Assembly (NCBI GenBank): GCA_002347265.1
Contig: DDYB01000032.1
Span: forward strand, 322,928 to 386,927
Origin: Desulfobacteraceae bacterium UBA2245
GTDB lineage: Bacteria; Desulfobacterota; Desulfobacteria; Desulfobacterales; UBA2245
Reading direction: 5' to 3'
Length of the DNA: 64,000 nt
The notes beneath the pieces were generated by a model. It was not told the origin of the DNA, ran no database searches, and was given only the letters and a program-made list of their open reading frames with translations. The first letter of the stretch is position 1. Each line of letters starts with the position of its first letter. The position numbers and the translations under genes were made by a program. Positions 44,664 through 51,851 of this stretch are shown here, piece after piece.

Positions 44664-45770
44664 TCAGTCCAGGGATTCCTCCCTGAACTCGTGTCTCAGA
44701 TCCTCGACGTGGATGCCCTCGTACAAGCCGGGCAGCGTGGCTTCCTTAAGGATATTGTCCTTTGTCCCCCAGTACCAGGCAACCGTGTACGTGAAGGGTA
44801 CGGTGGCCTGGTAACGCTTGACCGTCGAAAGCGCGACGATCTTCCTGCCCGGCGGCACTCTGACGGGAACAGACCAGGACACCTCTTCCGTGCTGGTGTT
44901 TTCGTAAGAGTTGCCGAATTCGGTGGAAGCGGACGCTTCAAAGCTCGCCTTGGCGCCGACCGCCCCCGGCAACCCCGCCGAGACCTCCGCGCCAAACTTC
45001 AATCCGACCGAGGCCTTGAATGTCAGAGTTTTTGTCGTGGTGACCTTCTTCGTGTCTTTGTAGGCAACGGTCTGCTCGACCGAAGTTCTGTTGGGTATCT
45101 CCTGCTGCGCCAGCCGTTCCGGAACCGCCTTCAGACTGGCGGCCTCGAGCGCGGCGAGGTCGTACTTAATATCCTTGATGTAGCAGGGCGCGCCGAAATG
45201 AAAGGTCATGCTGGTGACGGCGCGGCGAATGCTTTGCGCGCTGTGCCTTCTTTTGTTGACATGTCCGCTGATGGTTCTCAACCCGCCGATGCCGGATTCG
45301 CTGACAACAAACGGCTTTCCGGACAACCCGCCGAACTGGGGAGATGCGGAGCCCCCGTCGGTGAAGAATCTAAGCCGGCTGATATAGTTCCCCGCGATTT
45401 CTCCTTCAATGCGAACGATTCTCTCGCCTTCCGGGACTCTCCATACGGACCGGCCGGGAAGCTCGCTTTCGGCAGGGCCGATGTGAAAGAGACCTTGACC
45501 GTCCTGGCCGTAATAGAGGCGGATCCCGTAAATGAATCCGTTGGAAGCAACCTCGACCCTGGTGATCGGACCCTTGCCCACAACTTCTTCCGGATCACGG
45601 AATTCCACACACCCTTTATGGATCGTTCCGGTAACCGTGTATTCATTCGGCCGGTACACTTCGGAAAACACGCCGGACCGCGATAACTGGCGGGAAGCGC
45701 CGTCCTGGCTGCTTGCACAGCCCGAGACGAACGTGAGGATGAACAGAATCGCCAAACTGATCCGTGACAT
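44664..45770 (-). CDS. Jacalin-lectin/aerolysin-like pore-former lipoprotein
   Basis: 368 residues. Lipoprotein signal with FVSGC (Cys 18). Residues about 45-195 read as a jacalin-like lectin fold: GFIYGIRLYYGQDGQ, then ERIVRIEGEIAGNYISRLRF and FFTDGG...FGGLSG, the Gly-rich sugar-loop context. Residues about 200-350 are Thr/Ser/Val-alternating strands (VEQTVAYKDTKKVTTTKTLT; EVSWSVPVRVPPGRK) typical of aerolysin/ETX-MTX2 beta-pore-forming domains, including an amphipathic, Ala/Gly-rich insertion-loop-like stretch near 285-300. Start at 45770 follows AAGGAGG. Whether it is a toxin, a surface lectin or an inactive relative is not known; lipidation is unusual for a soluble toxin. Confidence 0.72.
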   Translation of the reverse strand: MSRISLAILFILTFVSGCASSQDGASRQLSRSGVFSEVYRPNEYTVTGTIHKGCVEFRDPEEVVGKGPITRVEVASNGFIYGIRLYYGQDGQGLFHIGPAESELPGRSVWRVPEGERIVRIEGEIAGNYISRLRFFTDGGSASPQFGGLSGKPFVVSESGIGGLRTISGHVNKRRHSAQSIRRAVTSMTFHFGAPCYIKDIKYDLAALEAASLKAVPERLAQQEIPNRTSVEQTVAYKDTKKVTTTKTLTFKASVGLKFGAEVSAGLPGAVGAKASFEASASTEFGNSYENTSTEEVSWSVPVRVPPGRKIVALSTVKRYQATVPFTYTVAWYWGTKDNILKEATLPGLYEGIHVEDLRHEFREESLD

Positions 45771-46000
45771 GACAAGGCCTCCTTTTCTCTTGAGACAACA
45801 ACCGATATATTCCTTCAATATTTCAGCTCCTGATTTTGCTGCTTACTGCCGCGGACCCGCTGCCGGTCAAGGCAGGTCTTCATTCTGTTCGCCATAGAGG
45901 ATGTTCAACATGATCGTGGCTGCGGTATGGCATTGTTGACAAAAACCTGGCGGCGCCGGGCCTCCCGGCTCGGCTCTGCGGCCGGCTGCAGTCCAGGGGT

Positions 46001-46510
46001 TTACTTATAGAAGTCATCCCAGGGAACTTTCACAATATCGGGCTTGCCGCCCGCTTGTATGGTAATCTTCGTTGTAACCGGCTGCGCAACGTGGCAGTCG
46101 CCGAATTCAAACTCATGGCGTGACAGCACTGTTTCCGTGTTTCGTTTCACTTCGGCCCAGGCGGACATGAAGCCGCCGCATCTGCCCTGAAGGTTGGCGT
46201 TGCCGGGCAATGCGCCGATCGTGATGTCGTAGATGCCGTCACTGAGTTTGCACTGGCCGTGAACCGTTTTGCATGAAGCGATGGAGTCTCCGTTCTTCCT
46301 GTCTTTAACCACAAGCGACCAGGGATCCCATTGCCGGGCGCCTTTGTTCTTCATCATTTTCTTCCCGGCCTCGTCATGAGCGCCGACGTACGTGAGAATG
46401 ACCGCGTCCGCCTTCTCATCACATTCATAGCCTGCCAGTTTGTAGAAGAAGTCTGCGTGAGCGGATGCGGTCGACAGTACGATGATGGCAATTATGAACA
46501 GAGATTTCAT
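46001..46510 (-). CDS. Secreted Cys-containing protein of unknown function
   Basis: 169 residues with a signal peptide (about 1-19, ending SAHADFF). The mature part is strand-rich and has Cys at GYECDEK, ASCKTVHGQCKLS, QGRCGG and GDCHVAQ, which could form disulfides in the periplasm or outside. No family was recognised. Same strand as the lectin/pore-former gene 240 bases downstream, so possibly the same transcription unit. Start at 46510 chosen because the signal peptide begins there and GAGGA is 6 bases upstream. Confidence 0.65.
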   Translation of the reverse strand: MKSLFIIAIIVLSTASAHADFFYKLAGYECDEKADAVILTYVGAHDEAGKKMMKNKGARQWDPWSLVVKDRKNGDSIASCKTVHGQCKLSDGIYDITIGALPGNANLQGRCGGFMSAWAEVKRNTETVLSRHEFEFGDCHVAQPVTTKITIQAGGKPDIVKVPWDDFYK

Positions 46511-46560
46511 CAGTATCCTCAAACGGAGCGTTTGCCGGTGAAGCATGGCGGAACGGCATG

Positions 46561-47487
46561 CTGTTCATTACCATGTCTAGTGGATTATGACAAGCCAAAC
46601 ATCGAGAAGACCGGCCTGACGGATATCGAGGTTGAGACCCCGTCAGGATCCGGATTCCGCCTGCATGCGAAATGGTTGTTTTATTTCGAGGCTGTAGTAG
46701 AAAGAAAGGAAAAGCGCCATCCATGCGAAACAACGCGGCCTTGAGACGGATGCTCCGGCGGATCTGCACGGAGGCGCGATTGGGAATCTCTGGTGAATGA
46801 GAAGGAGGGTGAGTTATGTTGCGTGCATTGCTTGTCTGTTTGATCATCGTCGCAGGTGCTTTGGCTTACGGTGAACCGCCTTTGAAACCGGTGCATCCCG
46901 ATGAGCCGGCCAGCCATACATTCGAGGAAAGGTTTTCCACCGGGCGTTCGCTGGAAAGCCTGGCCGCAATTCAATCCGCGCTGGACAGTTTCCGAGAACT
47001 CACAAAGGCGGCGGCTGATAAAATACCCGAAAAGAAGCTGGCTGAGATCGGAAATACCGGCTGGGAAATGCAGAATCTGGGGTTCGTCAATCATGCGGGA
47101 ACTGTGAGAGGAACCATACTGAAACAGGACTATCTGATCAAGAAACTGACATACGAGCTGGCGCAGAGAAAATTGCAGTCAGGGGAGATGGATCCAAAGA
47201 CCCTGCTCGAGGCCCAGGGCGAATACGAGAATGCGGAAAAACGGTTTCAGGAATTCTGGAATGCTTTCGGCATCGCGGACTGAAGTTGCCGTTTCGATGG
47301 TCGGACCGACCCAAGTCGATGAAATTATGCGTTCACAACCGTTTTCGATCTGACTCGTGCCATCGGCGATATTTCGCTTAAAACGCGGTTTTTGACCCCA
47401 AATTGAACGGCTAAGATCATTTTGGCGCTGTATTTTTACGATTTATCCCGTAATGTCAAGAGGTTGGCTTGGTCCGACCCCCGATCC
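46561..47487 (+). repeat. Tandem duplication, copy 1
   Basis: 927-base unit nearly identical to 47542-48469 (offset 981, one extra C near the end of copy 2). It begins CTGTTCATTA and ends CCCCCGATCC. It contains the first secreted-protein gene with its ribosome site and ~200 bases of 3' sequence; 54 unique bases separate the copies. Confidence 0.92.
46816..47283 (+). CDS. Secreted helical protein, copy 1 of a duplicated gene
   Basis: 155 residues: signal peptide (1-18, ending ALAYG), Pro-rich start of the mature protein, then mostly helix (LESLAAIQSALDSFRELTKA; LAQRKLQSGEMDPKTLLEAQ). It differs from copy 2 at only two residues, both in the signal peptide (Ala4/Val and Ala13/Thr). No known family recognised. 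AGGAGG is 9 bases before the ATG. Duplicate copies so similar point to a recent event or to homogenisation. Confidence 0.75.
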   Translation: MLRALLVCLIIVAGALAYGEPPLKPVHPDEPASHTFEERFSTGRSLESLAAIQSALDSFRELTKAAADKIPEKKLAEIGNTGWEMQNLGFVNHAGTVRGTILKQDYLIKKLTYELAQRKLQSGEMDPKTLLEAQGEYENAEKRFQEFWNAFGIAD

Positions 47488-47541
47488 CCCGGTGCGCCAT
47501 GCTGTTCCGGTTGGTCAGGTGCGCAAGCGGTCAGACAATTC

Positions 47542-48469
47542 CTGTTCATTAGCATTTCTAGTAGATTATGACAAGCCAAACATCGAGAAGACCGGCCTGA
47601 CGGATATCAGGGCTGAGACCCCATCAGTATCCGGATTCCGCCTGCATGCGAAATGGTTGTTTTATTTCGAGGCTGTAGTAGAAAGAAAGGAAAAGCGCCA
47701 TCCATGCGAAACAACGCGGCCTTGAAACGGATGCTCCGGCGGATCTGCATGGCGGCGCGATTGGGAATCCCTGGTGAATGAGAAGGAGGGTGAGTTATGT
47801 TGCGTGTATTGCTTGTCTGTTTGATCATCGTCACGGGTGCTTTGGCTTACGGTGAACCGCCTTTGAAGCCGGTTCATCCCGATGAACCGGCCAGCCATAC
47901 ATTCGAGGAAAGGTTTTCCACCGGGCGTTCGCTGGAAAGCCTGGCCGCAATTCAATCCGCGCTGGACAGTTTCCGAGAACTCACAAAGGCGGCGGCTGAC
48001 AAAATACCCGAAAAGAAGCTGGCAGAAATCGGAAATACCGGCTGGGAAATGCAGAATCTGGGGTTCGTCAATCATGCGGGAACTGTGAGAGGAACCATAC
48101 TGAAACAGGACTATCTGATCAAGAAACTGACATACGAGCTGGCGCAGAGAAAATTGCAGTCAGGGGAGATGGATCCAAAGACCCTGCTCGAGGCCCAGGG
48201 CGAATACGAGAATGCGGAAAAACGGTTTCAGGAATTCTGGAATGCTTTCGGCATTGCGGACTGAAGTTGCCGTTTCGATGGTCGGACCGACCCAAGTCGA
48301 TGAAATTATGCGTTCACAACCGTTTTCGATCCGGCTCGTGCCATCGGCGATATTTCGCTTAAAACGCGGTTTTTGACCCCCAAATTGAACGGCTAAGATC
48401 ATTTTGGTGCTGTATTTTTACGATTTATCCCGTAATGTCAAGAGGTTGGCTTGGTCCGACCCCCGATCC
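47542..48469 (+). repeat. Tandem duplication, copy 2
   Basis: Second copy of the 0.93-kb unit at 46561. The right junction leads into a short tandem array of CCGACCCCCGATCCGG (48456-48496), whose first unit matches the end of copy 1; this motif may have mediated the duplication. Confidence 0.92.
47797..48264 (+). CDS. Secreted helical protein, copy 2 of a duplicated gene
   Basis: 155 residues, identical to copy 1 after residue 13. The signal peptide changes are conservative for export (hydrophobic core kept), so both genes are probably functional. Same spacing to AGGAGG. Unknown function; shares the neighbourhood of the lectin/pore-former lipoprotein. Confidence 0.75.
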   Translation: MLRVLLVCLIIVTGALAYGEPPLKPVHPDEPASHTFEERFSTGRSLESLAAIQSALDSFRELTKAAADKIPEKKLAEIGNTGWEMQNLGFVNHAGTVRGTILKQDYLIKKLTYELAQRKLQSGEMDPKTLLEAQGEYENAEKRFQEFWNAFGIAD

Positions 48470-48552
48470 GGCCCGACCCCCGATCCGGCCCCGATCCGCA
48501 TATTTTACGATCTGCCAAATACTGCCGCTGCGATCTTTCAGTATTGATCGTG

Positions 48553-49080
48553 CTATTGTCTTAAAGCAACGGTGTACGCCGCTTCATTATAGCCGTGGAT
48601 GCCTTCTCCATTTATGACGGCAAAAGGCACGCCCTTTCGGGAATCCAGCCGATCTTTTCGACGTGCGGCTGTTTCGTCTTTTTCAATATCGTATTCAACA
48701 AATACAATACCCCTGGACCGGAAAAAAGATTTGGCCTTCTCACACCAGGGGCACCAGCTTGTCGTATACAGCTCAACCTTTGGCTTTTTCTTTTCCGGTT
48801 GATCCTGAATGGGATCCGCTGGCCTTGACCGGATGTCTTTGCTTTCCGAGGATTCATTTTCTGGTGAATACACGTTGTTTTCATTTGTTTTATACGTCGG
48901 GAACGTTTCGATCCTTAAATTCTCGGCGCCGGCAGGAGGCGTATCTGAAAAATGCGTTACCCTGTTTTTATCAACCCATTTATACATTTCCGCAACCGAA
49001 AGCTCCGCAAAAACACCGGACAAAAAGGCGGTCAAAAGAAGGCCCCAAAAGATGAAAATAAATCGAATTTGTTTTGTCAT
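48553..49080 (-). CDS. DUF4124-glutaredoxin fusion, exported
   Basis: 175 residues. Signal peptide or anchor (about 1-27), DUF4124 module (EMYKWVDKNRVTHFSDTPP, about 31-49), a charged linker, then a glutaredoxin domain with TTSWCPWCEKAKSFF (active-site CPWC, about 103-106) and GVPFAVINGEGI (cis-Pro loop). DUF4124-Grx proteins are periplasmic in proteobacteria. A CPWC site outside the cytoplasm suggests a thiol-disulfide role, perhaps for Cys-rich secreted neighbours. Start 49080 precedes the signal peptide. Confidence 0.85.
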   Translation of the reverse strand: MTKQIRFIFIFWGLLLTAFLSGVFAELSVAEMYKWVDKNRVTHFSDTPPAGAENLRIETFPTYKTNENNVYSPENESSESKDIRSRPADPIQDQPEKKKPKVELYTTSWCPWCEKAKSFFRSRGIVFVEYDIEKDETAARRKDRLDSRKGVPFAVINGEGIHGYNEAAYTVALRQ

Positions 49081-49244
49081 TAGAATGTTTACTTTTGCAA
49101 AGAAGTAGTTAGCGGCACAGGATGGGATACCCCTGCACATCATTAAGGCTCTTATTTATAACGCCCATTCCGACGGCACTTCGATGGTTCGAAGGGGCCG
49201 CTTCGAGCTGCTGGACAGGTTCGACCCGAAATCAGACACAGAAA

Positions 49245-49289
49245 ATTCGTTCAAGTTAATGAGATAATTAAGGACATCTCCAAAATTCC
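49245..49289 (+). repeat. REP-like element near RAYT, copy A
   Basis: Diverged copy of the 45-base core AATCGTTCAAG...TTAAGGACATCCCCAAAATTC also present at 51119 and 61383. It lies 22 bases beyond the mtgA stop. Confidence 0.7.
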
Positions 49290-49310
49290 TCGAGAAAGGC
49301 GGCGGCCGGC

Positions 49311-50000
49311 TCACAACCGAGCCAGATACCCGGGCCCGCCCAGGGCTCTGACTGCAGCCTCGATTTCAAAGGCCCGCTTCCGAACGTACTCAGAAGGACG
49401 GTGCGCTGACATGCGTTTCGGGCTGGGAAGCACGGCGGCCAGAAGCGCTGCCTCATGGGAGGTGATTCGGCTCGGATGCTTGCCAAAGAACAATCGACTC
49501 GCTGCATCAACTCCGTACACTCCCGGGCCAAACTCCACGACGTTGAGATAGACTTCCAGAATGCGGCGCTTCGGCCATGTGAACTCTATGATCACGGTGA
49601 AATAGGCTTCGAGAGCCTTGCGAAGCACGCTCCGGCCGGGCCAAAGGTACAGGTTCTTGGCAAGCTGCTGGGAGATTGTGCTGGCCCCGCGTCGGTGTCG
49701 GCGATCTTCCCGGAGCGCCTCCGAGAGCGACTGAAAGTCGAATCCATGGTGGTGCGGGAACTTCTGGTCTTCGGCCGCAACGACGGCGATGGGAAGAGCG
49801 AGGGAGATCTCATTCAGGGGAACCCACCGCTGGTGGATACGGCCTTTGTGGTGCAACCGGCCCTGAAGGATGAAGGCGGTCGTGGGGGGTGCGATCCAAC
49901 GCCAGGGAAGGGTCAGCGCCATGCTGACAAGCATTACGACCCCGAGCGCCGTTGCGGCGTACCGTCGGAAACGCTTTTTGGGCTTTTTGGGGACGGGCAT
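49311..50000 (-). CDS. mtgA: Monofunctional biosynthetic peptidoglycan transglycosylase
   Basis: 229 residues from the ATG at 50000: a membrane helix (about 14-36), then a GT51 domain. VVAAEDQKFPHHHGFD carries the catalytic Glu, GASTISQQLAKNLYLWPGRS and RRILEVYLNVVEFGPGVYGV are family signatures. It polymerises lipid II into glycan without transpeptidase activity. An in-frame ATG at 50021 overlaps the stop of the RAYT gene (ATGA). Both start codons lie in RAYT terminal sequence: the codons ATGCCCGTCCCCAA fall inside the 23-bp inverted repeat. So the gene's 5' end was probably replaced by the element, with the catalytic domain intact. Confidence 0.93.
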   Translation of the reverse strand: MPVPKKPKKRFRRYAATALGVVMLVSMALTLPWRWIAPPTTAFILQGRLHHKGRIHQRWVPLNEISLALPIAVVAAEDQKFPHHHGFDFQSLSEALREDRRHRRGASTISQQLAKNLYLWPGRSVLRKALEAYFTVIIEFTWPKRRILEVYLNVVEFGPGVYGVDAASRLFFGKHPSRITSHEAALLAAVLPSPKRMSAHRPSEYVRKRAFEIEAAVRALGGPGYLARL

Positions 50001-50009
50001 TGATATATT
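49987..50009 (+). repeat. RAYT inverted repeat, left arm
   Basis: 23 bases (TTGGGGACGGGCATTGATAT plus ATT) that are the exact reverse complement of 51061-51083. The arms bracket the intact RAYT gene with 9 and 38 bases of spacing. Diverged copy also at 61867-61885. Confidence 0.85.
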
Positions 50010-50017
50010 GGCATGAA

Positions 50018-51022
50018 TCATTTCGGAACCTTGAGGTTCTTGTCTCTTACGATCTTTTCGCCCCGTTTTACCGATTGACTGGCCGTGGGTTGAGAAATGC
50101 CAAGCCTTCCGGCCAGTTCCACCGTGCTGAGGCCAAGCTCCCGAACTGCCCAGTAACATAGCACGCTGCGGGCTTCGACCGTGTCCGGATACCTTCCCGG
50201 TCGCGTAACAACATCCTGCTCTAAATTCAGCAGGGTTGCCACCTGGCCTGTCAGCCAATCCAGATCATGTCCTTTACCCTGATGATGGTAACGGCGCTCG
50301 AACTGCTGCAGACAGCTTTCCAAAACCTCTTGCACAAAATTGCCGTCCCCAAGGATGCGTTCGTCTCCCTTTATGTGCTCTTTGGCTTTTCGCAAAGCCT
50401 TTGCGGCCGACCACCCGCCCAGACTTCGTATTAAACCGCCGCCGACCAAATCCGGCCTTTTCCCTTCGATGATGCCTTTCTCGACAAATTTGACGTACAA
50501 ACGCCGCGCCTCGGATGCCTTTTCCCCGAATAAGGACAATATATACTGGGTGTTTTGCCAATCATTTTGGCACTTGCCGGCCAAGGCGCAATGCCCGCCA
50601 TAGACGAATCCGTTCAAACTTTTATAATCAGGAACTAACCTGGCTCGCAAGGGGTTCAGGTGAATGTAGCGAACCAGTTCCTTCAGATAGGGATCTTTCT
50701 GGCAAAGAATGGACTTGTAGCGGTTCTGAAAAATGTGGCCGTGACGTCGATGCCGCCGATTGAATTGGACGGCGTATCCTGTCAGAAGCCTTCTCATGAC
50801 TGTGGCAATTGGCGTAAGACCGGTGCGCAATAAAAGATGCGCGTGATTGGGCATCAGAGCCCATGCAAAACAATCGGTGTGCGTATCAATCAATATCCGG
50901 CCGAGCCGGGTTACAAAGGCGTCGCGGTCCGCATCGTCATAGAAGATTTTGCGGCGCTCGATTCCGCGAAAAATAATGTGATGCAAGGCGCCCGGAGCGT
51001 CAATTCTGGATTTTCGTGGCAT
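50018..51022 (-). CDS. tnpA-REP: REP-associated tyrosine transposase (RAYT, Y1/HUH)
   Basis: 334 residues. The N-terminal Y1_Tnp domain has MPRKSRIDAPGALHHIIFRG, the HUH motif ALMPNHAHLLLR (His-Ala-His) and a Tyr region NRYKSILCQKDPYLKELVRY. The C-terminal ~100 residues contain a DnaA/MarR-like helix-turn-helix (GLSTVELAGRLGISQPTASQ). RAYTs cleave single-stranded palindromic REP DNA with a catalytic tyrosine. All family residues look intact, so it may be active. The stop overlaps the in-frame ATG at 50021 of mtgA. It is probably the source of the REP-like repeats around it. Confidence 0.92.
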   Translation of the reverse strand: MPRKSRIDAPGALHHIIFRGIERRKIFYDDADRDAFVTRLGRILIDTHTDCFAWALMPNHAHLLLRTGLTPIATVMRRLLTGYAVQFNRRHRRHGHIFQNRYKSILCQKDPYLKELVRYIHLNPLRARLVPDYKSLNGFVYGGHCALAGKCQNDWQNTQYILSLFGEKASEARRLYVKFVEKGIIEGKRPDLVGGGLIRSLGGWSAAKALRKAKEHIKGDERILGDGNFVQEVLESCLQQFERRYHHQGKGHDLDWLTGQVATLLNLEQDVVTRPGRYPDTVEARSVLCYWAVRELGLSTVELAGRLGISQPTASQSVKRGEKIVRDKNLKVPK

Positions 51023-51060
51023 GCTGATTTAAATAGACGAAACGTAAAATCATGTCAATC

Positions 51061-51083
51061 AATATATCAATGCCCGTCCCCAA
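51061..51083 (+). repeat. RAYT inverted repeat, right arm
   Basis: 23 bases (AATATATCAATGCCCGTCCC plus CAA), reverse complement of 49987-50009. Followed at once by AACTGCCCGC and the REP-like repeat. Confidence 0.85.
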
Positions 51084-51093
51084 CTGCCCGCTA

Positions 51094-51163
51094 GGTTTTC
51101 AAATATCACAGACAGGGGAATCGTTCAAGTTGTTGAGATATTTAAGGACATCCCCAAAATTCC
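51094..51163 (+). repeat. REP-like element, copy B
   Basis: 70 bases, GGTTTTCAAATATCAC ... AAGGACATCCCCAAAATTCC, matched at 61358-61427 with few differences. It supplies the last ~20 codons of the truncated antitoxin frame on the other strand. Confidence 0.75.
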
Positions 51164-51347
51164 CTTGCCTGACGGCCTGATTCTTGTTTTTCAACACCCT
51201 GTTAGAACGTGCCGACAGCATCTCGCGGACAAGAGTATATTCTTCTTCAAGATCATTATATGCCTTGCTGAATCCTTCCCGTCTTTGAGCTTTCTTGAGA
51301 AAAGCCTTGTGATCATGAGAAACAGGATCGTATTTCAATTCATCCAT
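51099..51347 (-). pseudogene. Truncated XRE/HigA-type antitoxin gene
   Basis: 82 codons from ATG 51347. MDELKYDPVSHDHKAFLKKA, then REGFSKAYNDLEEEYTLVRE and MLSARSNRVLKN match the N-terminal leader of HTH-type antitoxins of the RelE/HigB-linked XRE class (the D-x-x-A-F-L ... EEEY ... L-L-x-A-R pattern). The DNA-binding helices that should follow are missing: the frame runs into the REP-like repeat at 51163 and ends GDVLKYLNNLNDSPVCDI. So a REP or RAYT event cut the gene. No toxin gene is beside it. Confidence 0.6.
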
Positions 51348-51518
51348 TCTGCACCTCAATCCGTGCATAATCGGCCAATATGCCGCAGGGGGGAAGATTC
51401 CGGTAGCTGACAAAATGACCGCTTTATAAGTTTGCGAATAAATCATTGAAATATAAAGAAATATGTCTTGACTTTGCGTAAACAGCAACGTATCATTTCT
51501 CATAAACCGTAGGTACAT

Positions 51519-51851
51519 CGCTATGGTCTTAAGTCAATGCGATACAGTTAATCGGGTTATAAGAATTTGAAGTGCAAAGGCGGCCACCATGCTCTTTAGA
51601 TTCTTGGCGATTTTTTTATTTCTTTCATATTGGTAATTCGACTTTTGGTAAATTCTCAGATTGGTTATATATTGAAGAACTCCCTATCAGATTGCATGAT
51701 TTGTCAAGGTAAATGCTATATACGCATACCGTGACCCACCCCCTCTTCGAATAACACACCCCGTGATCACTGAGGAATGGGAGTCCAGGACGTTACCATA
51801 TTCGCAATCCAGTGGATTTACGCTTAATCTCTCAACAAGGATATATTCAAC
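51519..51851. other. Leader region of the glucan synthase gene
   Basis: About 330 AT-rich bases without a gene; it must contain the promoter of the 8.7-kb gene. TTGTCA near 51700 followed by AT-rich sequence (TATATA) is a possible -35/-10 but not well spaced. Confidence 0.35.

Larger units (their letters stand above)
49987..51083 (-). mobile_element. RAYT element bounded by perfect 23-bp inverted repeats
   Basis: 1097 bases: an intact transposase gene (50018-51022) between the two inverted repeat arms. Related fragments lie at 61109-61427 and 61867-62018, and related REP-like repeats at 49245, 51094 and 61358. No target-site duplication was identified at the outer edges. Confidence 0.75.

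Noticed and set aside
46331..46744. Open frame running into the start of the tandem repeat
   Set aside because: It lies opposite the secreted-protein gene and has no ribosome site; the repeat-borne tail (DYDKPNIEKTGLTD) occurs twice only because of the duplication.
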